From Deroplatys truncata (taxonomy: Eukaryota; Arthropoda; Insecta; Mantodea; Mantidae), in assembly GCA_030765065.1 (NCBI GenBank), contig CM060977.1:96179795-96243794 (forward strand): a stretch of 64,000 nt of DNA, given 5' to 3'. A model generated the notes under the pieces. It saw nothing but the letters and a program-made list of their open reading frames with translations. It was not told the DNA's origin and made no database searches. Position numbers and translations under genes: made by a program. Below, one piece after another: positions 53,886 to 64,000 of the stretch. Position 1 is the stretch's first letter. The number at the start of each line of letters is the position of its first letter.

Positions 53886-54735
53886 ATATCTGATGTGATG
53901 TATTCACATATCCTCTCTACCCACTATCCTTATTAGTGAGTACATAAACTATTCTTACCGAAGCTTATTTATATCCACTACATCTTATTCCAAATAAACC
54001 ATTTCAAAAATAGCTACATTACAAAATAAGTTACAGATACAAAGCGAACAGCGACAGTCAAGTGTTTAAGAACTGGATACTCGCTTTAAAATTCCATACT
54101 GTTTCCATGCAATCAGAAGAAACAACTGAAAATCGATTGGACTTTAAAAGAATGATAAGTATTGAAGAATTCATAGCTTTAATAACGGATATCTTAGAAA
54201 TGGCTTATGCCTTAAAAAACTTATTTTAAGTATATTATGTGCTTTAAAGAGATTTATATTTTTTGTGTGGTACATTTCCGTCTATCTCTGTACGTTTACC
54301 AGTTGTATAAGATTATACAAAATTCTTCTGAATGGACCTCTAGGATATTCCCGGAAAATTTATGATATAGATTTTATTTGTCATGTAAATATCTATCATA
54401 TATGGTATTTTAATCAAAATCGTTTCGCTACTTTCTAGAAAATAAAACTTTTCGAAAAAGGTTTAAAGTAAAGGATAATTTGGGTAGAGATTTCCTTAAA
54501 AAACCTTGGAAAATACTCCATGCAATTTCCAATTTGGTATTTACCCGACTTTTGGTTTTTTAGTTCTGCTGTTTACAGACCAACACACGGACACACACAG
54601 GGGCATGTTTCCAAAAACGCTTTATTTAGATTCAGGGTGCCTCAAAAGAGGTATTTTCGGTGAAATATCGGAATTTAATTTTTGGGTAGAATGCAATACT
54701 TCCCCTACTTATTATCGTAGTAGAGAAGGTAAAAA
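53886..54735 (-). repeat. R1 repeat, reverse, complete
   Basis: Begins TCTGATGTGATGTATTCACA and ends TTATTATCGTAGTAGAGAAG. All R1 landmarks are in order. Confidence 0.82.
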
Positions 54736-55160
54736 GCTGTGTGTGTGTCTGACTGCGAACAGTAAAACTTAAAAATAAAGGATGGGTTAAATATCAATCT
54801 TGGTATTTAAGTTCACTAGCTTCCGGGATGGAGCACGTAGATTATCAAGAAAATGAATTCACCCCTACTACCCAAAATTGGATTTTTTTTCCAATATTTG
54901 GATGTTCTCAAAAATGACTACAATGAATTTGATTAAATTATTCCCTGTTTAAGATAATTTTTGACAAATGCAGTATGTACCTGATTCTCTGGTAATATCC
55001 TAGGATTACTTCTTCATTCTGGATGACTTTTGTATAATTGTTAAACCGTAAGAGATACACAAAGTCTTATTCACAAAAAAATGTAATTAAAGCACATAAT
55101 TTTTCATAATTTTCTGGAGTTAACATTTCAGAGATAACTTTCTAATAAATAAATAAAGTG
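54736..55160 (+). repeat. R1 central part, forward, adjoining the reverse copy
   Basis: Starts inside R1 at the GT tract (GTGTGTGTGTCTGACTGCGA) and runs to the region like TAACATTTCAGAGATAACTT. It lies end-to-end with 53886-54735 in inverted order. Confidence 0.7.
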
Positions 55161-55529
55161 CAGTCTTATATGGATTTAGTATCTTCTTAAAACCAAGATA
55201 ATCGTTTCCTATTAGCAAACAACTGTTCTGTAATATGTAAAAAGTAGGCACATCGAGAAAACTCTTTAGGCGCTTTACGATTTTCATGCCTTAGCTTATT
55301 CCCAGTACTTATCCTGGTTTAAAAGTCCCATTTAAAAAATTCCATGAATAGAGTTTGCTTTCACCAGAGAAGATCGTTCTATCACGAAGAATTACAAGAA
55401 TTTTATATTGTGACATGCGTCTCGATAACTATGGATGCGACTTTTAGATATTCAAAATAGAATGAAAATGAAATAGAAGAAAATTCGGGATAATTTCTTT
55501 TATTATTTTTACTCACTTTCTTTTCCATT

Positions 55530-55716
55530 CTTACTAAAGTTTATTTTTCTGTTTACTACATTTTAATCAAAATAAACCTTTGCAGAAATAGCTACATTAT
55601 ACATTTCGTTATAGATACAAAGAGAACAGTGATAGTCAAATGTTTAACAACTGGACGCTAAATGCTGGCCTTAAAAATTCCATACTGTTTCCATTCAATC
55701 GCCGGAAAGAACTGTA
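55530..55716 (-). repeat. R1 repeat, reverse, first part (interrupted by LTR)
   Basis: ACATTTTAATCAAAATAAAC, AGAACAGTGATAGTCAAATG near 55622 and TCGCCGGAAAGAACTG near 55699. It continues at 56627. Confidence 0.75.
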
Positions 55717-56626
55717 TGTTCTGCGGCGGTATTTTTGTTTGTTAGCCCCACGTTTGGGTTACAATTTGCGGCGGTATTAATGTTTGTGTTCGAAAGATGC
55801 TACTGTTTATCTGCCGCACGTATGGAATACAATTTGTCGCGGTCACTTCGTGTTATCTTTTACTGAGCGCCTGTTATTGTATTTAATTTTGGGTTCACTG
55901 TCCTCCGGCTAGCTATGATTTCTCGGTCAAACACTTCTCTTGTACGTGTAAACGGAAAGGAGTTTTTATCCAAAGATAACACTGATGAAAGAATTTGTTT
56001 TACACTTTTATTGTCGTAACACATTATTCACTTTCATCTATTAATCTTGACACTCGCCAAACTGAAACTGTTATAATAACTTCTTTACTGCCCATTATTA
56101 ATTCGCGTACTTCAACGTTTTGTGTAATTAACTTTACGACACGAGAGATTTTTCACAAATTTGCTACGCGTAACCTTGATGAACTTCGTGCGACGCATAC
56201 ACCATGAATGCCTCAGTTGAACTCCGCGAAACTTGACTTTGACATTGAATTTATACTACCTCGCCCGATATGCCTAAAGACTTACAACCGAGCTGCTATT
56301 GGGTAATAAAACGCGCCAACATTAGCGTCTGTATTTATATCCAATGAAAATTACGAAAACATATGCTCTGGGGAAAATGTTCCCGAAAATTCTAAGAAAA
56401 ACACGCCACTCTGACGTCATTTGCTCGTCTCTAATAATGATAAACAGCTCACCCCCTCGCTACATTATTGCACGCTATTAGTGTCAGTTTCAGTAAGGCC
56501 GTATAAACCCACTTCTCAACAATGCTTACAATCAACAAACATATCAAATCAATATCACACAACAATGCATATTCACACTACAATCACTCTGACATTTACA
56601 TTATTGTGATACAAATTACTGCTTCA
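55717..56626 (-). mobile_element. R2-related solo LTR, copy f, 910 bp, nested in R1
   Basis: Begins TGTTCTGCGGCGGTATTTTT and ends AAATTACTGCTTCA (TG...CA). The reverse-strand start TGAAGCAGTAATTTG parallels R2's TGAGGCAGTATTCTT. Near the left end two blocks with a CCGCACGTATGG- or CCCACGTTTGG-type sequence are repeated, as in R2 copy d. The middle is not alignable by eye with R2. A 70-codon frame inside is not recognised. Confidence 0.65.
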
Positions 56627-57230
56627 GTTGATAGGACTGTAGGAGAATGGCGAAGAAATGAATAATTCGTACCTTTAATAATGAAAATCTTGGAAATGGC
56701 TTACGTCAAGAAAAGCTCATTTCAAATAAACTCTGTGTTTTAAATAGACGTACATTGTTGTGTAGTACGTTTTTGTCTATCAATAACTTTTATCACTTAA
56801 ATAAAATTATAGAAAATTCCTTCCTAATGAAGAGGCTTCAGAGGCTTTTCCCAGAAAATTCAAAATATACATTTTATTTTTATGCAAATGTCTTTCATAT
56901 ATCGTCTTTTATTGGAAATCATCAGAGCCACTTTTCAAAAAATAAAACATTTCGGAACTTTTCCATGTAAAGGGTAGTTTTGGGTGGAGGATTTCCTTGA
57001 ATATCTTCGTGTTGCATCTTTGGAAGGTACTGAACCTAAATGTAAAGTTTATATTAATCCAAATTTTCGTTTTTGAATTATGCTGTTCACATACACATAC
57101 ACAGATGTATGTTTTGGGCTCATGGTACCTGAAGACACGTATTTTCGGTGAAATCTCGGTATCGAAATTTTGGGAGGAATGCAATACCTTCTCTACTTAT
57201 TATGCACATGGTAGGGAAAGTAAACACGAG
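56627..57230 (-). repeat. R1 repeat, reverse, second part after LTR
   Basis: GTTGATAGGACTGTAGGAGA at 56627 to TTCTCTACTTATTATGCACA near 57190. The CA-rich tract near 57085 is short. Confidence 0.75.
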
Positions 57231-57269
57231 TAAATGAGTTACATACTCATCTCATATATTTAAGGGGAT

Positions 57270-57640
57270 AAGACAGGCCACAGAGGTGCGCGGGAGCCCC
57301 TAACAGTTACAGGCTCGAAGACCCGTCCCACTACTAGAGATGCTTATAGAGGATGATGATCAACTTGTCGAACAAGCAGTCCACGGTGTATAACTTTATT
57401 TTAAGCACCATCCACGCTAGAAAACCTGGAAGCACACCTGAAAAATGAGATGGAGACGGAAAGAAAGGCAAATTATGGAAAGGAAATCGAAGTACAGGAT
57501 ATACCACCCCAGAATTCGCTCTCTACCCCAGGGGAACCACAGAAAACCTATGGGTTAGAATTGAGTCATCGGGGATCGAACCCGGGACCTCTCGAATGCG
57601 GGTCGCACACTTTATAGTGGCGCCACCTCGCTCGCTGTAT
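57270..57640 (-). mobile_element. S1-type SINE, reverse, full length
   Basis: Tail GCCCCTAACAGTTACAGGCT near 57295, middle AAACCTGGAAGCACACCTG near 57422, and reverse head: box B complement near 57572 (GATCGAACCCGGGACCTCTC) and a box A complement to about 57640. Confidence 0.78.
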
Positions 57641-58977
57641 TGTTTCATTCGTGTATAGTATGTATTCTGCCACTTTCAGTTTGGAATCCCTGCCGGTTCA
57701 AACACCAAACCTGACTGCGGCAAAGTAATGACAAGAAGATAAACAGCCACAATCACAGAAAATCCACGCTGTGTACCGTCAGTAGCGTTGCTATAAAATA
57801 GAACTTCTCCCCTTGTCAGATTCCAGGAAGTGTTCATCCCTGACGTTATCAAACGGTCTGGGAGGACTGCTGTTGGCAAAGGGGAAAGAGAGGCAATAAA
57901 CCGCCACCTCATCTCCAAGAGGACGAGCAAAGAAAAAAAGAAGCCTCCTCCCTTAGATTTGTTTGACGTCGTGATGGAGTTGGTACGTACGATATTTCTT
58001 CTGCGCCTACGTTTACACACACATAGAAAGAGAGAGAGAGAGAAAAACTAGTGTGAGTATATATTGACGGCGCCTCCAGATATACAGACAATCCCAACCC
58101 CTCCTGCTCGGAATCAAGAAGCAAACCTAGCACCATTTCTTTGGACTTTCTGCAGTCAGAAGCAGCTTCTACCAAAGCTTCCCTCTTTCTTCTTTTCTCA
58201 ACTCTTCCCTTCTTTTAGTTCTTTGAAAACAAAACTCCAGGCCAGCAAACAGTGAACTAGTGCTAAAAAAAATCCCAGCCAGACGCCCGCTTCTCTCATC
58301 GTCGTAACGACTCTTCCACACAACGAATCTGCAATACCACAACAGCTTTGGAGTTTTCAGAAAATAAACACACGTTAAAAAAAACAAAATAATGTAATAA
58401 AATAGGAACAGGTAATTATTCCTGAATCAACTGTGTGTAACTTATATGCTGTAAGACATAGAAAAAAAGTTACTATACTAACATGTCGATTTAGTTGAAA
58501 GATTGCAATTTATGTCAAAGTTTTTTCATGTTGCATTAACCATTTTCGAGATATTCTTTGTTAGGGAGTGATTTAGCAGATACGTAGTGCCCGACCTATA
58601 CGTTTAACATTGCAAGTCTTTATAGCGAACTTTAGTTTTATTAGATCTAGATACAAAACCTTTGACATATGATTAGTATGTCTCTTCCCATTTATTATTG
58701 TAAAGGTGACAAATTGATCACAATATTACGTTAGATTAGAATCTGCAAAGATGGAGACGTTGACAACAGGTTTTCTGTGTTTTGAGACAGGCTGAAGTAA
58801 AGCATGGAAGCGTCTACAACGAAATTTTTGCTTTGAATTTAACCTTGGCCGTCACGACGATGTCCTCTCGTATATGACAGACAGTTACGAAAACATGGTA
58901 GTCTTTTGTCTACGCATGGAATGCATATCAAACGGAATGCTTTTCAACCTTTACACGACTACTTTTTCAACTGCTAA
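57641..58977. other. Non-repetitive island without a supported gene
   Basis: Includes a 114-codon reverse frame (57676-58020) whose C-terminal part has NTSWNLTRG and a short hydrophobic stretch (FSVIVAVYLLVITL), and pyrimidine-rich runs at about 58170-58215. No family was recognised and no splice-consistent gene model was found. It matches none of the window's repeats. Confidence 0.3.
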
Positions 58978-59825
58978 GTTGCTTTTTTCTTTGTCTAGCA
59001 CGTACATAGTAGGTAGAAAAGGCGTTGCATTCCACCAAAAAATTTGATGTCGAGGTTTCACAATAAATACATATTTTAAAACCACTAAATAGAAAAATAG
59101 TAATTTTAGAGAAATGATCCTTTGTGTATGAACAGCACAGCTCAAAAATTAAATATCGGTTAAATATCGAACTTGATATTTAAGTTCATGTCCCAAAGAA
59201 ACATTTCATTAAAAATCTCCCCACCCCAATCAATCCTTTACATAGAATAACTTTCGGAATTTTTTGACTTTATGAAAACATTCCTATCGATTTTCACTAA
59301 AGCAGTTTAAGATAAATAAAATGTTTAGTTTAAATTTCTTGGGAATAGCTTGTGAAGTCCTGTTAATTCCGAAAGAAATTTATATAATATTGCATAACTA
59401 GTAAATGCTGAAAGGCAGACAAATTGTACTTCGTAAAAAATGCAGAGCTCTTTAATTCACACAGTTTGTTACAAGTCATTTATTTGCGGCATTGTGGCAT
59501 TTCCAAAATATCCGTTATGAATAATTTAAATTTGTTAAATACCTAGTCATTCTTAAAGACCTGTTGATTTTAAGACGTTTCTCGCGATGTCATGGAAACA
59601 GTGTGGCATTTTAAGGCCAGCACATAGCGTCCGGTTCTGAAATATTTGACTATTGCTGCTCTCCTTGTATCTAAAACGAAATACGTAGAGTACGATTTCC
59701 GGAAAGGATTGTATCGAATAAAATTAAGCAGATTGGAAAATAAAACTTGTGTACGAGTAATTTGTGTAACCACCAATAAGCGATAGAGGATAGAGAAGGT
59801 TATGCGAATGTAACACATTGTATTT
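58978..59825 (+). repeat. R1 repeat, forward, complete
   Basis: Left end CTTTGTCTAGCACGTACATA and right end GAGAAGGTTATGCGAATGTA near 59791. All landmarks are in order, including TGTCATGGAAACAGTGTGGC near 59588. Confidence 0.8.
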
Positions 59826-59944
59826 TTGTTTCGTTCATGTCTATAACCCCTTTAACTGCTATGGTCATTCCTGGTATTTGACTGAAATATTTGATGGTGT
59901 TTTAACTATTTTAACTCAGCTGGTGTAGGTTTTCATCGTCTTAA

Positions 59945-60112
59945 CCTTATTTTCACGCCCACATTCAGTCTCACATAAAAAATTCGGACTGTACGGAGGA
60001 TAGAGAATAATACTAATTAAAAGAAAATTCTCACCTGCCGCGAATCGAACCATAGACCTCCGGATGAGAAGTGAGCTCGCTGATCCACTCGATCACGGAG
60101 GCAGATTTTTCG
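59945..60112 (-). mobile_element. S5 SINE, best copy, reverse
   Basis: The reverse head reads GCCTCCGTGATCGAGTGGAT (box A) with box B GGTTCGATTCGCGGC. The body leads left through TAGAGAATAATACTAATT to the ACGCCCACATTCAGTCTCAC end near 59955. Confidence 0.75.
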
Positions 60113-60222
60113 TTTTTTACTTTCTCAAGTAAGTAGAGGAAGTATTGCATCATTCCATCCAAAACTAACATACCAGATTTCACCGGAAATACACGTTCCA
60201 GGCTTCCTGAATAATATTTATA
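60113..60222 (+). repeat. R1 left-end fragment, forward
   Basis: TTTTACTTTCTCAAGTAAGT and ATTTCACCGGAAATACACGT. It is cut where a reverse R1 copy begins, as at 53801-53885. Confidence 0.65.
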
Positions 60223-60692
60223 TTAAAAATGTGATGTAATACATTCATATGACTTTCTCTATCCTCTGTCGTTTAATAGTGTGTGTGTACAAATAACCTT
60301 ACCTAAGCTTATTTTTATAATTACTTTAATTTAATCCAAATAAACGTTTGCAGAAATAGCTACATTACACATTTTGTTATAGATACAGAGAGAAGAGCGA
60401 TAGTTAAATGTTTAATAACTGAACGCTATATGCTGGCTTTAATAGTCCATAATGTTTCCCTGACATTGCGAGAAACAGCTGAAAATTGATAGGACCTTAA
60501 AAGAATGTCTAAGTATTGAACACATCGAACCCTTAATAACTGATATATCGGAAATAGCTGTTACTACAACAAAAAGTTTATTGAAATAGATTGGGTGTTT
60601 AACAAAGATCTACATTTACCAGTTATACAAGAATATAGTAAATTCCTTCCGAATAAAAACACCTAGGCTATTCCTAGAAAATTCACGGTATA
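60223..60692 (-). repeat. R1 repeat, reverse, first part (interrupted)
   Basis: AATGTGATGTAATACATTCA, AGAGCGATAGTTAAATGTTT near 60395 and CCTAGGCTATTCCTAGAAAA near 60662, then the mariner unit. Confidence 0.75.
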
Positions 60693-60739
60693 TCCGAGGG
60701 GCGTACAATAAGTAATCTTCCCCATTTTATAAAAAGCAT

Positions 60740-61074
60740 TACACATAATTGATTATGTTGAATTAATTTTATCTATATTGTACAATACTTTTGTTACTTT
60801 TCTACATAGTCAACATGTTTTTCCAAGCATTTTTGGGGACGTGACACAAGTTTCTTCAAGCCAGTGCTGTACCAGGTCCGGTCCGTTCTCGCAACCAGCT
60901 GTTCACTGATTTGACTTCATCATCGGTGTTAAAAGTGCTTACCTTTGAGTTGGAAGAACATGTGAAAATCACTTGGGGCAAGCCCCGGTGAATACGGAGG
61001 ATATGAAAAAACTTCCAAGTTGAATGTTGACTCAGGCGGAGCGCAGAAGATTCAACTGGGAAATTTTCTCGCAT
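60740..61074 (-). pseudogene. Mariner transposase C-terminal block, left arm
   Basis: Reverse translation gives VKSVNSWLRERTGPGTA and, after a stop, RNLCHVPKNAWKNMLTM. This matches the end of mariner proteins (NWLREQ..DFY..GF.KL..RW.KC). The preceding HPPYSPDLAPSDFH-type block is present in damaged form near 60990. The catalytic core is missing. Confidence 0.65.
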
Positions 61075-61330
61075 CCTCCATATTCATCAGATCTTTTCCC
61101 AAGTGATTTTCACATGTCTCATGTTCCATTTTCACTCAAAGGTCATCATGGAGGTAAGCACTTTAACACAGTGATGAAGACCAATCAGAAGTGAACAGCT
61201 GGTTAAGAGCACAGGACCCGACCTGGTAAACACTGGCTTGGAAAAACTTGTGTCACGTCCCCAAAATTGCTTGGAAAAACATGTTGACCATGTAGAAGAA
61301 TAACATAAGCACTGTAAAATATAAATGAAA
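61075..61330 (+). pseudogene. Mariner transposase C-terminal block, right arm
   Basis: Forward translation gives SDLFPSDFHMSHVPF (third catalytic region, usually SPDLAPSDFHLF), then LKGHHGGKHFNT and a tail with frame breaks. It mirrors the left arm. Confidence 0.65.
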
Positions 61331-61429
61331 ATAATTCAACAGTATCAATTGTGTGTAATGCTTTTATAAAATAATGAAACTTACTAATTGGACGCCCCCG
61401 TATCTCTATCCGCAAGGAATCTTATGTGC

Positions 61430-61912
61430 ATACATTCCTGAGAGGAACACATGAGGTGAATGAACCGCAGGAGACGTATGAGCTGGAGGACCGGCCGACG
61501 TAGACGCGCAGAGTTCCCTAAAAGTTACAGGCTTGACCACCTGGCGCTTAATGAAGGTTTTCCCAAGTCACTGGAGTGTGGCTCACAGTCTCCCCTCTAG
61601 CGGAGGCTCGAACAGTCGCCACCTGACGGGGCCGAGAAGGAGTTCCAATACCCAAGCCTCTGCGCCACCTGTCCGCAGCCGACCGTCACTGAGCCCCGGA
61701 GTAGACCTGTAACGTGAAAGAGGAAGATGATATGAGAGGAAATGAAGAAGATAGAAATTCTGGGGAGTTATGATTCTTCTCAGCATTCGCCAAGCGAACC
61801 GGAGAAACCCCGAAAAAACCTATGGGTTAGTAAGTTCGGCCACCGGAATCGAACCCACGATCTTTAAAATGCGGGTCAGATCCGTTACCGCCTGGGCCAT
61901 CACGCTCAAATA
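61430..61912 (-). mobile_element. S1-type SINE, reverse, full length, nested in R1
   Basis: Tail AGAGTTCCCTAAAAGTTACA near 61510, middle GGAAATGAAGAAGATAGAAA near 61739, and reverse head: box B complement CGGAATCGAACCCACGATC near 61844, box A complement ACCGCCTGGGCCATC near 61888. Confidence 0.78.
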
Positions 61913-62073
61913 TTCTTAAATACCTAGTTTTAATCAAAATCGTTAAAGCCATATTTTAGAAAATAAATTTCGGAAACAGTAGTTTAGGGTGGGGAATTTT
62001 CTTGAAAATATTCGTCTCGCATCTTTGGAAGCGAGTTTAGTATTTATCCGAATTTTATTTTTTGAGTTATGCT

Positions 62074-62114
<41 letters not shown>

Positions 62115-62235
62115 AGTGCTTTATTTGGGTTCAGCGGCCTTAAAACATGTATTTTCAGGGACATCTCAGTATGTAATTTTTGGGTGGAATGCAATACAAT
62201 CTCTACCCACTATGTGCAGGTAGAGAAAGTTAGAA
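61913..62235 (-). repeat. R1 repeat, reverse, second part with right terminal block
   Basis: TTAATCAAAATCGTTAAAGC near 61931, a CA tract at 62078-62110, and the end CTACCCACTATGTGCAGGTA. Confidence 0.78.
62078..62111. repeat. (CA)n microsatellite inside R1
   Basis: About 16 CA repeats at the fixed internal tract position. Confidence 0.92.
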
Positions 62236-62310
62236 TATTTCTACAAATGTTTATCTTCATTAATATGAAGCAGGTAGTAAATGTATGTGAATGTAAGGCA
62301 TGTACATATA
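62236..62310 (+). repeat. R1 right-end fragment, forward
   Basis: ACAAATGTTTATCTTCATTA and GTATGTGAATGTAAGGCATG. It follows a reverse R1 copy, the same arrangement as 22738-23500. Confidence 0.6.
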
Positions 62311-63069
62311 TTTAAGATTTTGTTGAAAATCCCAACCATAATCACGTACCTACATAACGGTCCTTATTTTAATGAAAGCTGGATTTCTGTATGAAAATAG
62401 CGAATAACTAAGTTTGTTCCCCTCGTTGACATGGGTAGTCCTAAACTCCAGCTTGCAGTAAATAATTCTGACGTGTAGTGTTTCTGCTTCCTTGCTCAAG
62501 AACTGCCCGGCTGCGAAATGACCTGAGTCCTAGCAGCAGGGGGGGAGCTGCAATCCTTTTACGCTGCCTCTCGGCCATACACATTGAGCCTCACGTCTTA
62601 TTAACTAAGGGCATGCCCCGCCTAGTCGCAGCTGCCCTTTCAAACGTACTGTCCTTTTGGTCCCAAGAGAGGCGGCTCTCTTTTCTAAAAATGATTCACA
62701 CACACAAAGTTAAAGTTTCGCAGAATGAAGCCCCTTTTTGGCTTTACACTGACAACTGACAACAAGGACACCTAAAACTGTGTGTGTTGCATTCAATGAA
62801 TTTCTTTACCTAACCTCTCAAAACAAATTTTACAAAAACATATTCTTTTATATTTGTTTATTATACGTTCCTCAATTGAGGACTGAAATATAGACAATTA
62901 TACCTATACAATTAACAAATTTAAAATTTAAATTAACAACAATAAAATGATTTATAGTTAACTTATCAAAATAATGAAAATCAACTTAAAATATAAATAT
63001 AAACGAATTTAAATAGGAAGATAAAAGCAGTATAAGACAGTCCTATTATACAGTTAAAATACATAAATA
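62311..63069. other. No supported gene
   Basis: A GC-richer part at 62430-62760 has a 93-codon frame with no recognised domain; 62820-63060 is very AT-rich. No repeat copy was identified. Confidence 0.35.
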
Positions 63070-64000
63070 CACTGGTGTGAAAAACCTAAGGACGAAAGTA
63101 ATCTTCGCATGCTGTGACACTGCCAAGTAACATAGCTCGACGAAACTTGAATCATATATGCTACAGCAGACAACTAAACGAAATATGCAATGAGACGAAT
63201 ACAAATGCCACTTTTATTCATAGGCCATTAGCTACACAAAGCCAATAACGACGTATGATGGCTCTCTATATTAACAGAAACAGATACATGGTGCTTAAAA
63301 AGGGTGTTTGATCACCACGGACAGCAATGCATGCTCTGCATCGTGCTCCCATGCTGGCCACAAGGTTGGTAAGCAAATCTTGTGGTAGGGTGTTACATTC
63401 CTCCACCAGCGCTGTTGACAACTGTTGGATGGTCGTTGGTGCATTAGGATGTGTTACAATGCATCTCCCAAAGCATCTCACACGTATTCGATGGGATTTA
63501 AATCGGGGGAACGGGCAGGCCAGTCTATTCGCCGAATATTCTCTCGTTCCAAGAGATCCTCCAACTGCGCTGTTTGATGCGGTCGCGCATTGTCATCCAT
63601 AAAAATGAAGTCAGGGCCGACTGCACCCCTGAAAAGATGCTCATAGGGAAGGAGTATAGTATCGCAATAACATTGACCAGTGAGCGTACCATGTTCAAAG
63701 ATTTGGAGGTCGGTGCGCCCATTCAACATTACACCTCCCCAAACCATAACACCCAGACCACCAAAACGATCATGTTCAAGGATGTTCCTGGGTTAATTAC
63801 CTCTCGCCAGATGAGGGTACGTCGAGAATCACGAGAAGAGCACGCGACCCCATTCCTCGTTGGCCCAATTTTGATGCTCTTGGGATCATCGATGTAAGGA
63901 TGTTAATGGAATACAACGTACTGGCCTTCGGGCAAAGAGACCACCTCTGTGTAGTCGCCGTACCACTATGTATCGTGAGATTGCGTGCCTAGCTGTCCTG
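63070..64000 (-). mobile_element. Tc1-like DNA transposon, cut by window end
   Basis: Starts at a terminal repeat, CACTGGTGTGAAAAACCTAA, preceded by TA. Inside is a reverse-strand transposase. The far terminal repeat is outside the window. Its TIR differs from that of the element at 29679, so it is a different family. Confidence 0.85.
63266..64000 (-). pseudogene. Tc1-like transposase, 5'-cut by window end, disrupted
   Basis: The reverse strand carries EHDRFGGLGVMVWGGVMLNG, FIFMDDNARPHQTAQ (second catalytic Asp), WPARSPDLNPIEYV (third acidic residue) and a C-terminal GRCIVTHPNAPTTIQQL. The last part is in a different frame, and the Trp after PIEYV has become TGA at about 63478-63480. Upstream (63750-64000) the frame also breaks, with DPKSIKIGPTRNG-like remnants. 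The N-terminal helix-turn-helix domains lie beyond the window. The protein would not be made intact. Confidence 0.88.

Larger units (their letters stand above)
60693..61412. mobile_element. Palindromic mariner derivative (two inverted 3' ends)
   Basis: The left arm (60698 to about 61035) and right arm (about 61060 to 61405) are reverse complements with modest divergence. Both outer ends carry a mariner-type terminal repeat: GAGGGGCGTACAATAAGTAA left and, inverted, GGGGGCGTCCAATTAGTAAG right. Each arm encodes the same C-terminal mariner block reading outward. The element interrupts R1. Confidence 0.8.

Noticed and set aside
61583..61786. 67-codon reverse frame and other GC-rich frames over S1 SINEs (21521-22005, 28127-28562, 52902-53467)
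   Set aside because: All coincide with SINE bodies, overlap in several frames and show no protein motif.

Overview
This is a eukaryotic, AT-rich window that is almost entirely repeats. No intact protein-coding gene, rRNA or free-standing tRNA gene could be supported. The repeat set fits an arthropod, probably an insect with a large repeat-rich genome: Tc1/mariner transposons, several tRNA-headed SINE families, gypsy-like solo LTRs, a Penelope-like inverted unit and many copies of one 0.8-0.9 kb non-coding repeat. No species is claimed. Family labels R1-R3 and S1-S6 are mine, and most boundaries were read by eye and may be off by 10-30 bp.

R1 is the dominant repeat: more than 20 full or partial copies on both strands, non-coding. 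The best copies are about 0.85 kb. They have an 11-bp terminal inverted repeat (ACTTTCTCTAC / GTAGAGAAAGT), a small palindrome inside one end, and an internal GT- or CA-rich tract at a fixed place. Other elements are nested in R1: LTRs at 11040, 45144 and 55717, a Tc1 element at 29679, a tandemly duplicated SINE at 31105, a SINE with a target duplication at 42136, and a palindromic mariner at 60693.

R2 (five copies plus one relative) is 0.87-0.97 kb, begins TG and ends CA, and has CCAAT boxes, a TATA-like box and AATAAA. The copies look like solo LTRs. The copy at 33432-35507 carries a Penelope-like inverted unit (11-bp target duplication, two hammerhead-like cores) and a block of tRNA-headed SINEs (12-bp target duplication). 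R3 (2588 and 24613) carries arrays of heat-shock-element-like 5-bp units just upstream of a TATA box.

Layout: 1-1060 Tc1 end and fold-back MITE; 1655-5303 R1, R3 and an 80-bp minisatellite split by a SINE; 6830-16085 decayed transposases, R1 and R2; 17307-20440 a SINE and two minisatellites (about 47 bp and 70 bp units); 20725-29010 R1, S1 and R3; 29585-32800 a nested R1/Tc1/SINE stack; 33095-35745 a nested R2 stack; 36360-42570 SINEs, mariner fragments, a possible two-exon coding remnant (38562-39258) and R2; 43186-47440 R1 and R2 cluster; 49075-57640 R1, S1, a LINE fragment and an unexplained GC-rich insert with a 139-codon ORF (51392-51875); 58978-62310 R1 with nested elements; 63070-64000 a decayed Tc1 running off the end.

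There are no operons or pathways. The elements relate through nesting, which gives a relative order of insertion.
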